The position numbers and the translations under genes are program-made. A stretch of DNA of 64,000 nucleotides from Dorea_D hominis (GTDB lineage: Bacteria; Bacillota; Clostridia; Lachnospirales; Lachnospiraceae), in the NCBI RefSeq assembly GCF_014287705.1, contig NZ_JACOOY010000012.1:20303-84302 (forward strand). The letters are read 5' to 3'. A model generated the notes under the pieces. The model did not search any database and was not told where the DNA came from. It worked only from the letters and a program-made list of their open reading frames with translations. Below are positions 25,853 through 35,283 of this stretch, one piece after another. How positions within the stretch are numbered: the stretch's first letter is position 1; each line of letters opens with the position of its first letter.

Positions 25853-25886
25853 GTGAATCACAGATAAGGGGAAACATCTTTCCTAT

Positions 25887-25915
25887 AAGATACACAATAT
25901 TTCCTCTTTTGTCAA
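25887..25915 (-). promoter_or_regulatory. Leftward promoter (repressor/protease operon)
   Basis: On the minus strand TTGACA (25915-25910), 17-bp spacer, TATCTT (25892-25887). It points toward the XRE gene and is flanked by operator copies 3 and 4. Confidence 0.65.
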
Positions 25916-26017
25916 TGGATATGTGAAATGAATTTCCTGTAATTCAATGAAAACAGGAAGGATAGACAATCATTGATAGTCAAAATGGGATACATGTTAC
26001 AAAAAGAGGAAAGACGT

Positions 26018-27307
26018 ATGGGAGGTGGCAATGTGAGTCAGGATCAGACTTCTATTATCTGTATTGATCTGAAGTCCTTTTATGCTTCTGTAGAATGCGT
26101 AGAACGTGGGCTGAATCCATTTAAAACAAACCTGGTGGTTGCAGATCCGACCAGATCAAAGTCAACAATCTGCCTGGCAATCACTCCGGCTATGAAGTCT
26201 CTTGGCATCAAGAACCGGTGCCGGATCCATGAGATACCGGATTGTGTGAAGTACATCACAGCCATGCCAAGGATGCAGCTGTATATGGATTATTCCGCAA
26301 AGATCTATGGAATCTATCTGCGGTACGTCTCAAAAGAAGATATCCATGTGTACAGTGTCGATGAGTGTTTTATTGATGTGACAAACTATCTGCAGCTTTA
26401 TCATCTCACTGCAAAAGAAATGGCGGTAAAGCTTATGCAGGAGGTTATGGAGGAAACAGGTATCACTGCAACCGCTGGTGTGGGAACCAATCTGTATCTT
26501 GCTAAGATCGCAATGGATATCGTAGCAAAGCATGTGGATGACCATATTGGAATCCTGGATGAATTCTCTTACAGAGAGCAGCTATGGGATCATAAACCAT
26601 TAAGTGACTTCTGGAGGATTGGATCCCGGACTGAAAAAAAACTAGCCGGTTATGGAATCCATACAATGGGCGATATTGCAATGGCTTCTTTAAGATCCGA
26701 AGACTGGCTGTATAAGATGTTTGGGATTGATGCAGAGCTGTTGATCGATCATGCATGGGGATATGAAACATGCCGGATGAGTGACATCAAGAACTATCAT
26801 TCGGAGGAACACAGCCTTTCAAATGGTCAGGTGCTGATGCGAAATTATTCTTTTGACGAAGCACTTGTGATCGTAAGGGAAATGACAGATAATCTGGTCC
26901 TGGATCTGTTTGAAAAAGGACTGGTAACAAGCTCTCTCACCTTATGGATCGCCTATGACCACAGGTATGAGCATGAGGCATCCAAAGGAACCGTAAAACT
27001 CGAAAGAGAAAGTAACAGTTCCAAAAAGATCATAGATGCAGTGGAAGATTTATATCTCAGGATTGCAGACAGATATACCGGAATCCGAAGAATCGAGGTG
27101 TGTGCGAACAGGGTTGCTCCTGAAAGTTATGTGCAGTACAGCCTGTTTGATGATCCCAAACAGACCGATAAGGAACGGCATTTACAGGAAGCAGTATTGA
27201 ATGTAAAGCAGCGTTATGGAAAGAATGCGATCATGCGGGGATCCAACCTGCTGGAGTGTTCTACTTATAGAGAACGCAATGAGCAAATAGGTGGTCACCG
27301 TGCTTAG
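26018..27307 (+). CDS. Y-family DNA polymerase (UmuC/ImpB/MucB type)
   Basis: A 429-residue translesion polymerase. The catalytic palm starts IICIDLKSFYASVECVERGL (metal-binding Asp), with VYSVDECFIDVT holding the second acidic pair; then ATAGVGTNLYLAKIAMDI, a helix-hairpin-helix region and the little-finger domain. Start is ATG 26018 (AAGAGGA 7 nt upstream) or GTG 26033 (GGAGG 7 nt upstream). Mobile-element versions increase mutation or replicate damaged DNA. Its promoter is under the XRE operator array, implying induction when the repressor is removed. Confidence 0.9.
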   Translation: MGGGNVSQDQTSIICIDLKSFYASVECVERGLNPFKTNLVVADPTRSKSTICLAITPAMKSLGIKNRCRIHEIPDCVKYITAMPRMQLYMDYSAKIYGIYLRYVSKEDIHVYSVDECFIDVTNYLQLYHLTAKEMAVKLMQEVMEETGITATAGVGTNLYLAKIAMDIVAKHVDDHIGILDEFSYREQLWDHKPLSDFWRIGSRTEKKLAGYGIHTMGDIAMASLRSEDWLYKMFGIDAELLIDHAWGYETCRMSDIKNYHSEEHSLSNGQVLMRNYSFDEALVIVREMTDNLVLDLFEKGLVTSSLTLWIAYDHRYEHEASKGTVKLERESNSSKKIIDAVEDLYLRIADRYTGIRRIEVCANRVAPESYVQYSLFDDPKQTDKERHLQEAVLNVKQRYGKNAIMRGSNLLECSTYRERNEQIGGHRA

Positions 27308-27321
27308 AGGAGGTGCAAAAA

Positions 27322-27738
27322 GTGCTGGCAAGTGCATATCAACCGTATTTATATTTACCAAGACCGGTTTCCAGGAGACATCCCATGGATGTAGGACGCA
27401 GGGCAAAACAGTTTGCTCCATTTGCGGCACTTCGTGGACTGGATGAAACAATCCGGCAACAGGAAATCATTTATGAACCAAAAAGAGATTTATCTGAGGA
27501 AAAGAAAAATGAGTTGGATATGAAATTAAGGATCCTGGCATATGGAATGAAGATACAGGCAACTTATTTTCAAAAGCCATGGAAGAATCCATTAATTGGT
27601 CAGTACCATACATTATCTGGAACCGTAGAATTTTTTGATCCATCAGTCCACTTACGGATTGATGATACCGAGATTCAGATCCAGGACATCTGTGATCTGA
27701 CTGGTGATGTATTTGAAACTATTGAAATATCATGTTAA
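27322..27738 (+). CDS. YolD-like family protein
   Basis: A 138-residue protein of the YolD-like family (MDVGRRAKQFAPFAALRGLD near residue 22, then IIYEPKRDLSEEKKNELD). Members accompany Y-family polymerases in Firmicutes and are thought to regulate them. Two GTG starts are possible; 27322 has AGGAGG 8-9 nt before it, while 27313 lies in the ribosome site. It follows the polymerase within 15 nt. Confidence 0.8.
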   Translation: MLASAYQPYLYLPRPVSRRHPMDVGRRAKQFAPFAALRGLDETIRQQEIIYEPKRDLSEEKKNELDMKLRILAYGMKIQATYFQKPWKNPLIGQYHTLSGTVEFFDPSVHLRIDDTEIQIQDICDLTGDVFETIEISC

Positions 27739-27972
27739 TTAATCACAGCGGAATTTTTTATACCGGAAAGAGTGTGTGGTAGCTGGTGGAAGGATAAAAA
27801 AGGATGCACAGATCGACAAAGCAGATCTGATCAGAATAGAAATCGTGCTGTTCGTGCAGCTTTGGCACTTACGGAATGGATGGCATGATGCTCATAAGGC
27901 GGATTTGATTTCCCTTTGGTCCGTTGAGTAATAAATGGAGAAATATCTTATTGCTTAAAGGAGGAAGCCTAT

Positions 27973-28200
27973 ATGGGATCAGGTGCTATTAAATGGCATG
28001 TACACTGCTCTGTATGCGGAGCATTTATTGAAAAGAGCGCACAAAGCGATTCAGAAGTGGAGTGCAAAAAATGTCGCAGTACATTGGAGATATTTGTAAA
28101 GGATGATATGGTGTCGGTTCGTCCGATCCACATCAGAGATGAACAATTAAAGTCCAGGATGCGGACGTATTCCCGAAAGATGATGAATCAGGGATCATAA
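27973..28200 (+). CDS. Small zinc-ribbon protein
   Basis: 75 residues with CSVCGAF and CKKCRS knuckles 23 residues apart, a rubredoxin/zinc-ribbon arrangement, and a basic C-terminal half. AAAGGAGG precedes the ATG. The 230 nt before it hold no convincing gene. Function unknown; such small zinc proteins are common in these elements. Confidence 0.65.
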   Translation: MGSGAIKWHVHCSVCGAFIEKSAQSDSEVECKKCRSTLEIFVKDDMVSVRPIHIRDEQLKSRMRTYSRKMMNQGS

Positions 28201-28213
28201 CAGAATAGAATGA

Positions 28214-28269
28214 GCTGTCTGTAGTAAGCGTTGGATTTGGCAGGAACCATCAAGAACGCACCAGACAGC
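28214..28269 (+). ncRNA. Long imperfect hairpin, possible structured RNA
   Basis: GCTGTCTG (28214-28221) pairs perfectly with CAGACAGC (28262-28269), and inside it GCGTT (28228-28232) with AACGC (28255-28259). It follows the zinc-ribbon gene and precedes a large-loop terminator at 28311-28404. No known RNA family is recognised. Confidence 0.4.
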
Positions 28270-28310
28270 AAGAGTTTGTCAAGGAGCTGAACCTGACTGG
28301 AATCACTAAG

Positions 28311-28404
28311 AGCCCGGCAAAACATTTACGGATACACTGCAAGATCAGAAGTATTTTCTGGTTTTGGAGATTGTTGAAGTATTTGTTTTGTCGGGCTTTT
28401 TTGA
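28311..28404 (+). terminator. Large-loop terminator
   Basis: AGCCCGGCAAAACA pairs with TGTTTTGTCGGGCT (one wobble) around a loop of roughly 60 nt, followed by TTTTTT. It insulates the upstream region from the sigma-factor operon. Confidence 0.7.
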
Positions 28405-28440
28405 CGTATTTCGAAAAAATTTTAAATTTTTTTGTCGTAC

Positions 28441-28481
28441 CCCACTGTAAAACAGGCTCTCAGCGTTTCGTTATATAGAGG
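28441..28481 (+). repeat. Transfer-operon repeat, copy A
   Basis: First of four copies with core CTGTAAAACA, CTCT and CGTTTCGTTATAT over about 40 bp, preceded by an A/T tract. It lies 70 nt upstream of the small gene at 28551 and the sigma-factor gene and points toward them. Confidence 0.8.
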
Positions 28482-28550
28482 TTGAATTCTTTTTTGCAAA
28501 AAAATTGTAAATAGAGATTTTGATAATATGACACAAAGGAGGAAGCAAAG

Positions 28551-28685
28551 ATGACCGAAATCGAATACCAGGAATTTGTAAGGCGTTGTCCTTACGATGC
28601 TATGGGCGATTATTCCATGTTTCGCAAACAGCAAGCAGAGAATAAATCAGAGTGCATTCAGTGCAAATCCCAAAATGAGCAGTAA
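28551..28685 (+). CDS. 44-residue hypothetical protein
   Basis: MTEIEYQEFVRRCPYDAMGD followed by a basic middle and ...SECIQCKSQNEQ at the end; AAAGGAGG 8 nt before the ATG supports translation. Three Cys residues, two as CxxC. First gene after repeat A and 175 nt before the sigma gene. Function unknown. Confidence 0.6.
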   Translation: MTEIEYQEFVRRCPYDAMGDYSMFRKQQAENKSECIQCKSQNEQ

Positions 28686-28859
28686 TCTAACATACTAATT
28701 ATGTAAGCAGATTATGCGTTATCAAGGAGTCGCGGACTCCCGTTCAAAAAAAACGGGTGAGTTCGTGACCTCTTGTGCTGCAGTCCTTTATGTCTGTGCA
28801 GAAATTTCATAAAAGATGGAAAGAACCACCCGGAGCCGAAAGGCAGAAAGGTGGTCATT

Positions 28860-29480
28860 ATGTTGACATTAAAAGAACTGAAGAAAATCGTGAAAGTTGC
28901 TGATATGGAGAAAAGAATCCCAAGCGTGAAATCCTTGAAAGAACACAAAGTTGTAGTAAAAGAAATGATCAATGCAGATACAACGATCTCTGTTTATGAT
29001 CACGGATATGTGCTTTATACAGCGGGAAATCAATCAACCGTATTTCCGCTTCATAGTTGTGATGACTATGAATATGTGAGTGTAACTGGCGATAACAAGG
29101 AATTTAATAAAGAGTTCTTTGATAATGAAAACTGGTATATCCGTCTGCTGATGGAGGCTGAAGACCGTATGGCATACAGCCAGAGCAAAATCAGCACCAA
29201 TCATGGTGTATTTTCTAACAGCGATGTTACAGATGATGCGGAGATTATGAGAGGATCTTCAAAAGATTTTGTTGACGATGTTATCGACAGAGAAATTCTG
29301 CATGCGCTGATCAAGGAATTGACAGAGAGGCAAAAGATGGTACTCAATCTGGTTTATTTCGAAGAAATGCGTCAGCAGGATGTCGCAGATTATCTGGGAA
29401 TCAAACAGCAGAGTGTAAATGACCTCCTGAACAGGGCATTAAAAACGATGAAAAAAAAGGCGGAAAACGAAGAATTTTAA
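28860..29480 (+). CDS. Element-encoded sigma-70-family factor
   Basis: A 206-residue protein. The last 65 residues are a clear sigma region 4: LIKELTERQKMVLNLVYFEE, then RQQDVADYLGIKQQSVNDLL (helix-turn-helix reading the -35) and ALKTMKKKA. The N-terminal 130 residues are not a standard region 2 and look like a separate domain. AAAGGTGG precedes the ATG at 28860; upstream codons lack a site. It is flanked by copies A and B of the 40-bp repeat found at all four transfer operons, so it is the natural candidate for their activator. Confidence 0.8.
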   Translation: MLTLKELKKIVKVADMEKRIPSVKSLKEHKVVVKEMINADTTISVYDHGYVLYTAGNQSTVFPLHSCDDYEYVSVTGDNKEFNKEFFDNENWYIRLLMEAEDRMAYSQSKISTNHGVFSNSDVTDDAEIMRGSSKDFVDDVIDREILHALIKELTERQKMVLNLVYFEEMRQQDVADYLGIKQQSVNDLLNRALKTMKKKAENEEF

Positions 29481-29506
29481 AAAAATTTCAAAAAAATTGA
29501 ATTAGA

Positions 29507-29547
29507 CCACTGTAAAACAGGCTCTGAGCGTTTCGTTATATGAAGGG
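29507..29547 (+). repeat. Transfer-operon repeat, copy B
   Basis: Nearly identical to copy A over about 35 bp (CCACTGTAAAACAGGCTCT..., then GCGTTTCGTTATATGAAGG), again after an A/T tract. It lies 27 nt after the sigma gene and about 400 nt before the adhesin and T4SS operon, pointing toward it. Confidence 0.8.
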
Positions 29548-29953
29548 TTTGCATAGAACACCTTCATGTACCTTGAAAAATGAATAGCCTGCCCGGAGTG
29601 ATATTTGGTTTGAACATGCATAGAGCGAAAAGCTGCGTGTCTGCCAGAAGAAAACGTATCAGAGATGGAAACTGATATAGGAACGGATCCGGGAAAGAAA
29701 ACAGGAAAACGCTTAAATCTTAAATCAAAATAAAATGTCTGAATCTGAAAAGAGGATGACAGTAGAAATCATGTGGCGGTATTTGTGACAAACAGGTACC
29801 GCCATATATTTGTGCTGTTATCTCAGCTTGTGCTGACTGTCCCAAATAGCGCAAATTTCAGGAAAGGAGGCGATCATCTTCGTATAAAAGATAATACGCA
29901 GACACGAACAGATAACCATACACAAAAAAATCAGAAAGGAAGGATTTAAGAGA
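29548..29953 (+). other. Long leader of the adhesin/T4SS operon
   Basis: 406 nt with no convincing gene. It holds a perfect 8-bp hairpin TGGCGGTA..TACCGCCA at 29774-29804 (no T tract) and, at about 29863, a strong GGAAAGGAGGCGATC ribosome-site-like sequence without a matching start. The real adhesin site is AAGGAAGG near 29939. Confidence 0.5.
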
Positions 29954-32900
29954 ATGAACGTGAAAAAGAAAGCACGCAGGGTGATGTCCGGTTTACTGAC
30001 TGCAGTAACGGTTCTATCAACGGTACTCTCTCCCGCTGTTGCCTATGCTTCTGATGATGCCGGATCTGTAAAAAAGATTCCGTATTATGAGGAGATCAAG
30101 GATCAGTTGGATGAAGATGAAGTGGTAACTGCAAAGGATTATGAGATCAAGGTTGGAGACAATTTCGATGTAAAGAGTGATTATACCGGTCTTACGATTC
30201 AGGATGACAGCAAAGTAAAAGTTACATTTCAGGAAGCAAAAGATACGGACGGGAATGATTTTTCTACCGATTATGCCAATTCCTATAAGGCAGTCTATTA
30301 TGTAGAACCACAGACAACGGATCACCCAACCTACCAGATCAATCGAAAGATCGTGGTAAAAGAAGCGGATCAACAGAAAGATTCGCAGTCAGAAAGTTCT
30401 TCTGATCAGGATGCTGGTTCTTCCGATAAGACAGAAACAGAGGATTCTGAGGCTGACTCGTCTACAGAGGAAACTGATGCTGCTGACACGGAGAGCAAAA
30501 CAGAACTGACAGAAAAAGAATTTGATGCAGAGATCGAAGCAACGGAGGATCAGGAGACCGTTGATCCGGAAACAGGGATCACACTCTCAGAGGTTATGCA
30601 GGAAGCTGTTGACCAGGAAGTTGCTCTTGCAGATCTTGAAGCAGGCGAAAGTATTACTTTTGATATGCCAATGATGCTTGCTTCCGGTGAAACAGGAACA
30701 AAATCAGTCACAGTTACAGCCGGCTCCTGGTACTATTACGCAGACTATGGATTAGGTTCTTATCTGACTTGTCCATATTATGTGAAATGGGGAAGCATCA
30801 ATGCGACAGCATACTGTGTTGAACCATCGAAAAAAGGACCGGGAAATGGAACTTATACGATCCAGAAACTTGCCGATGGAAAGACACTTGCAAAGGTCTG
30901 CTATTACGGAACAAAAGCAAGTGATGAGAATGGTTTCTTCGATGAGAAACATCCGGATTTTCCGGCAGGAAAGAGATTCATCATTACCCATCTTGCAGCA
31001 GCTTATGCAAATGGATCCAGTGACTGGGCATCCGGAACTAATGCAACAGGAAAGAACCTGGCAATGGAACTTTACAATTATTGTGTAAATATGCCGGACA
31101 TTCCGTCTGTAGATATGAGCTTTTCTGAATCTAATGTAAAGGCTTATGTGGAAGGAAACAGCCAGCGAACAAGCGTAATCACATTCAAAGCAGATAAACT
31201 GCAGACAATCACATTTAAGTTGCCAAGCGGTGTAAAGCTTGTAAATGTGACAACCGGAAAAACAAGTGCTGCAGGGGCTAATGTGGAGATTTCCGGTGGT
31301 ACAAAGTTCTATCTGATAGCACCACTTAATCAGGCAGAAAATGTCAGTGCTACTTTCTCTTCTAAGATGAAAGGAAGTATTGATAAGGAATATTCAGCCT
31401 ATAAGATCACAACAGGATCTGGGACACAGGACCTGGCTCTTGTTTTCGGTGAAGGTGTCGGAAATGAGAAATATGTGGATTTTAAAGTAACCTGGACAAA
31501 AGAATGCAAAGTATCCATTGTAAAGAAAGATCAGGATACAGGAAATGCACTGGCTGGTGCAGTGTACGGGATCTATTCCGATGCTGCATGTACAAAGCTG
31601 ATTGCAGAGATGCCTGCAACTGATCAGAATGGTGCTTCACAGCTCACAATGGAGAAAACACAGGAAGTTGTTTATCTGAAAGAAATCTCTGTTCCAACAG
31701 GGTATCAGATCGATACAAAGTCTTATAATGTGACTCTTGCTATCGGAAAGACAACGACCAAAAATGTAACAGACAAACGTGTAAATGCAAAGATCAACAT
31801 TGCAAAACAGGATGCTGAGACAGGGAATGCAGCACAGGGTGATGCAACGCTGGAAGGTGCAGTATATGGCCTTTATGCAAGGGAAGATATTGTTCATCCG
31901 GATGGAAGAACCGGAACAATCCATAAGAAAGACAGCCTGATCACATCCCTGACAACGGATAAGAATGGCGAAGCTTCTGTATCGGATCTCTATCTTGGAA
32001 AGTATTATCTGAAAGAGCTTAGTGCTCCGGTGGGATACGTACTGGATCCGACAGAACATGAGGTGGACTGTACTTACGAAGGTGCTACTGTTCCGACAGT
32101 AGAAAGAACTTCTGTATGTAAAGAAACGGTCATCAAACAGCCATTTCAGATCATCAAGGCAGCAAACAACGGGAAGACCGATGCAGATCTTCTGCAGGGA
32201 GTTGGTTTTTCAGCATGGCTTGTCAGTGATCTGAAAGTAAAAGCAGATGGAAGTTATGATTTTGACTCAGCCAGACCAGTTGTACTGACTGCAGATGGCC
32301 AGGCAGAAATGTTTACCGATGAAAAAGGATATGCAAGATCGATTCCGCTTCCATATGGAACTTATGTGGTAAGAGAAACCACAAGCAAACACAACTATGC
32401 ACCGGTTGATGATTTTATAGTGAAGATCACAGAGAATCATCCGGATACACCGCAGACATGGCGAGTGCTTCTGGATAAAGAATTCAAAGCAAAATTAAAG
32501 ATTATCAAAAAGGATGCAGAAACACAGAAATCTGTACTCCTGGCTAATACTGAGTTCAAGGTATACGACCTGGATAATCAGAAATATGTGGAACAGACAA
32601 CATCCTATCCGAAGCCAACGGTACACAAATCCTATTTCACAAATGAGGAAGGATACCTGGTACTGCCGAGAAATCTGAAACCTGGTAACTACAGGATTGA
32701 GGAAGTGACGGCACCCGATGGGTACACAATATCCAAAAACTATGTGACAGTTGCAGTTGATACAGATACTGCTTATCTGACCGATCCTGTCACAGGAGAT
32801 GCAGTCATTGATGTGGAATATACCAATGCCCCGGTCAAAGGTCAGTTAAAGATCTATAAACAGGGTGAAGTGTTAAAGGGATTTGATAAGGACTTCCAGT

Positions 32901-35215
32901 ATGAAATGGCTGGACTTGCAGGTGCTGAATTTGAAGTCTATGCGGCAGAGGATATTTATACTGCCGATCATCAGGTAGATGCAGATGGACAGAGAACTCT
33001 GTATTTTGCAAAGGATGCACTGGTAGCAACCGTCGCAACGGATGCAGATGGTTATGCAACCGTAAAGAATCTTCCACTTGGCAGGTACTATGTTAAAGAG
33101 AAGAATGCACCGGACACTTATGTGTTAAATACTGTACCGGAAAATGTCGAATTTGCTTATGCGGATCAGGATACTGCAGTGATCGAGAAAGAAATCTCTG
33201 TCACAGATGAACGACAGAAAGTGTCGATTACTGTCGAAAAACAGGATGCTGAGACAGGCAATACAGTAGCCGGAGCAGTGTTCGGTATTTACAATGCAAA
33301 AGACATTCAGACGAAAGATGGAAAAGTGATCGTCAAAGCAGATACTCTTTTACAGGAAATGACTTCTGATGAAAAAGGTCAGGCAGCATGTACACTGGAT
33401 CTTCCACTTGGAAGCTATTATGTAAAAGAACTGAAAGCACCAGATGGATTCGTATCTTCGGATGAAGTACTGAGATTTGATGCTTCTTATCAGGGGCAGG
33501 ATGTACAGACAGTAACATTAAAATCCGTAAAGAAGAACCAGCCGACAACTGTTGAGATCACAAAATCAGATGCAACAACCGGTGTAGAACTGGATGGAGC
33601 TTATCTGAAAGTAACGGATAAAGATGGAAATGTAGTAGATAGCTGGACATCTTCCAAAGATGCACCGCATGTGATCAAATATCTGAAAGTGGGTGAGACT
33701 TATACCCTACATGAAGAGTTTGCACCGCATGGTTATCTGGTAGCCAATGATGTGACATTCACAGTCAAAGATACCGGAGAGGTTCAGAAAGTGGAAATGA
33801 AGGACGAGGTACCGGTTGGTGAACTCATCATCAACAAAAAGGGAGAATTTCTGGATTCTGTTACACTGGCCGATAAGGTCAAAGGTGTGGTGGAACACAT
33901 TTTCAACTATGTAACCGGAAAACTGACAGATGTTACGTTTGAAGTCTATGCTGAGGAAGACATTAAGGCTGCCGATGGCGTCAGTGACGATTACTATAAA
34001 AAGGATGAACTGATTGCAACGATCAAGACAGATGAAACCGGTATTGCAAAACTGGAAAATCTTCCACTTGGTAAATACTATGTGAAAGAAACAGGAACTG
34101 CTTACGGTCATGTACTGGATGGTGAGATCCGTCATGTAGATCTGACTTACGTGGATCAGAATACACCAGTTGTAGTCTATGACAAAGACTGGCAGAACAA
34201 CCGCCAGAGAGTAGAAGTCACTGTACTTAAGAAAGAAAAAGATTCTGACCGTACATTGGAAGGCGCTATCTTTGGATTATTTGCCAAAGAAGACATTAAG
34301 TCTGAGACAACAGGTAAAGTCCTGATCGAAGCCGATGAGATCATTGAACTGAAATCTACGGATGAAGAAGGAAAGATCACATTTGTTGCAGATCTTCCAA
34401 TAGGAGCAACTTACTATGTAAAAGAGCTCTATGCACCGGACGGATTCGTAACCAACGATGAAGTAAAGGAATTTACCTTTGAGTATGCAGGTGAGGATCA
34501 GCCGACAGTCACTTATGATTTTACCTTTGATAATCAGCCAACCGTCGTTGAATTTACCAAATCCAGTCTGACAACCGGAAAAGAACTTCCAGGATGTAAG
34601 CTGAAAGTGGTAGATGCTGATGGAAATATCGTGGATGAATGGACTTCCGGTAAAGAAGCACATGTGATCCGTGAGCTGACTGTCGGAAAAGAATACACAC
34701 TGGTTGAAACAAAACCTGCTGATGGTTACGTGACAGCTGAAAGCGTGAAGTTCACGATCAAAGATACTGCCGATGTGCAGAAAGTTGAGATGAAGGATGA
34801 TGTAACGAAGGTGAAAATCTCCAAACAGGATATCGCCGGAAAAGAACTTCCGGGAGCGAAACTCACAATCCTTGATCAGGATGGAAAAGTTGTGGAAAGC
34901 TGGACCAGTACAGAGAAAGCACATTACATCGAAATGCTTCCGATCGGAAAATACACTCTCCGTGAAGAAACAGCACCGGATGGCTATCTGGTTGCAAAAG
35001 ATGTGGGATTCGAAGTAAAGGATACCAGTGAAGTACAGCATGTAACCATGGTAGATGAGGAAAAACCGGCAGAAAAGACACCGGAAGGTGGAAAACCTGT
35101 CAGTGATTCACCAAAGACTGGGGATAACACCAATCTGTGGCTGTGGTTTATGCTTCTCGGCATTGGTGCGACTGGTACAGGAGCCCTTGCATTTATGAGA
35201 AAAAAGAAACACTAA
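29954..35215 (+). CDS. Giant CnaB-repeat surface adhesin with thioester-like domain and sortase signal
   Basis: 1753 residues. A signal peptide (basic start, hydrophobic about 12-25, cut near AYAS) is followed by an N-terminal domain, a Ser/Asp/Glu-rich linker (about 136-200), a probable Cys-type thioester domain (about 235-360, with ATAYCVEPSKKGPGNG), then about eleven CnaB/SpaA-like beta domains from residue 515 on, recognisable by repeated YVKEL.AP.GF and KDAETG/KQDAETG motifs whose Lys and Glu form isopeptide bonds. The C-terminus has SPKTG, a hydrophobic helix and KKKH, a variant sortase signal. Likely exported and wall-anchored, promoting cell contact during transfer or host binding. 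Confidence 0.88.
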   Translation: MNVKKKARRVMSGLLTAVTVLSTVLSPAVAYASDDAGSVKKIPYYEEIKDQLDEDEVVTAKDYEIKVGDNFDVKSDYTGLTIQDDSKVKVTFQEAKDTDGNDFSTDYANSYKAVYYVEPQTTDHPTYQINRKIVVKEADQQKDSQSESSSDQDAGSSDKTETEDSEADSSTEETDAADTESKTELTEKEFDAEIEATEDQETVDPETGITLSEVMQEAVDQEVALADLEAGESITFDMPMMLASGETGTKSVTVTAGSWYYYADYGLGSYLTCPYYVKWGSINATAYCVEPSKKGPGNGTYTIQKLADGKTLAKVCYYGTKASDENGFFDEKHPDFPAGKRFIITHLAAAYANGSSDWASGTNATGKNLAMELYNYCVNMPDIPSVDMSFSESNVKAYVEGNSQRTSVITFKADKLQTITFKLPSGVKLVNVTTGKTSAAGANVEISGGTKFYLIAPLNQAENVSATFSSKMKGSIDKEYSAYKITTGSGTQDLALVFGEGVGNEKYVDFKVTWTKECKVSIVKKDQDTGNALAGAVYGIYSDAACTKLIAEMPATDQNGASQLTMEKTQEVVYLKEISVPTGYQIDTKSYNVTLAIGKTTTKNVTDKRVNAKINIAKQDAETGNAAQGDATLEGAVYGLYAREDIVHPDGRTGTIHKKDSLITSLTTDKNGEASVSDLYLGKYYLKELSAPVGYVLDPTEHEVDCTYEGATVPTVERTSVCKETVIKQPFQIIKAANNGKTDADLLQGVGFSAWLVSDLKVKADGSYDFDSARPVVLTADGQAEMFTDEKGYARSIPLPYGTYVVRETTSKHNYAPVDDFIVKITENHPDTPQTWRVLLDKEFKAKLKIIKKDAETQKSVLLANTEFKVYDLDNQKYVEQTTSYPKPTVHKSYFTNEEGYLVLPRNLKPGNYRIEEVTAPDGYTISKNYVTVAVDTDTAYLTDPVTGDAVIDVEYTNAPVKGQLKIYKQGEVLKGFDKDFQYEMAGLAGAEFEVYAAEDIYTADHQVDADGQRTLYFAKDALVATVATDADGYATVKNLPLGRYYVKEKNAPDTYVLNTVPENVEFAYADQDTAVIEKEISVTDERQKVSITVEKQDAETGNTVAGAVFGIYNAKDIQTKDGKVIVKADTLLQEMTSDEKGQAACTLDLPLGSYYVKELKAPDGFVSSDEVLRFDASYQGQDVQTVTLKSVKKNQPTTVEITKSDATTGVELDGAYLKVTDKDGNVVDSWTSSKDAPHVIKYLKVGETYTLHEEFAPHGYLVANDVTFTVKDTGEVQKVEMKDEVPVGELIINKKGEFLDSVTLADKVKGVVEHIFNYVTGKLTDVTFEVYAEEDIKAADGVSDDYYKKDELIATIKTDETGIAKLENLPLGKYYVKETGTAYGHVLDGEIRHVDLTYVDQNTPVVVYDKDWQNNRQRVEVTVLKKEKDSDRTLEGAIFGLFAKEDIKSETTGKVLIEADEIIELKSTDEEGKITFVADLPIGATYYVKELYAPDGFVTNDEVKEFTFEYAGEDQPTVTYDFTFDNQPTVVEFTKSSLTTGKELPGCKLKVVDADGNIVDEWTSGKEAHVIRELTVGKEYTLVETKPADGYVTAESVKFTIKDTADVQKVEMKDDVTKVKISKQDIAGKELPGAKLTILDQDGKVVESWTSTEKAHYIEMLPIGKYTLREETAPDGYLVAKDVGFEVKDTSEVQHVTMVDEEKPAEKTPEGGKPVSDSPKTGDNTNLWLWFMLLGIGATGTGALAFMRKKKH

Positions 35216-35229
35216 TTAAATAAGAATGA

Positions 35230-35269
35230 GCGTTCATGGAAACCGAAAGGAATCTGTGGACGCTTTTTT
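35230..35269 (+). terminator. Terminator after the adhesin gene
   Basis: GCGTTCA (35230-35236) pairs with TGGACGC (35257-35263, one wobble), followed by TTTTTT. It may lower read-through from the adhesin into the T4SS genes. Confidence 0.65.
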
Positions 35270-35283
35270 AGATGGGAGAAACC

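Larger units (their letters stand above)
25790..25938. promoter_or_regulatory. Four-copy operator array in the divergent promoter region
   Basis: Four 16-bp sites share the pattern GGGARAY...TYTCCT: 25790-25805, 25832-25847 (GGGAGATATCTCTCCT), 25869-25884 (GGGAAACATCTTTCCT) and 25923-25938 (GTGAAATGAATTTCCT). They are imperfect palindromes spaced 37-54 bp apart. The second lies exactly between the -35 and -10 of the rightward promoter, the third just after the -10 of the leftward promoter. This fits an XRE repressor acting on both promoters. Confidence 0.7.

Noticed and set aside
27772..27888. 38-codon GTG frame (starts VCGSWWKDKKGC) between the YolD-like and zinc-ribbon genes
   Set aside because: No clear ribosome site, unusual start and composition; not enough to call a gene.
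28441..28481. The 40-bp repeat as a dif-like or IS end sequence
   Set aside because: No dyad matching XerC/XerD sites, no target duplication, no transposase nearby, and orientation always follows an operon.
30017..35081. Several minus-strand frames across the adhesin gene
   Set aside because: They are shadows of the repetitive plus-strand coding sequence, with no starts or ribosome sites and implausible compositions.
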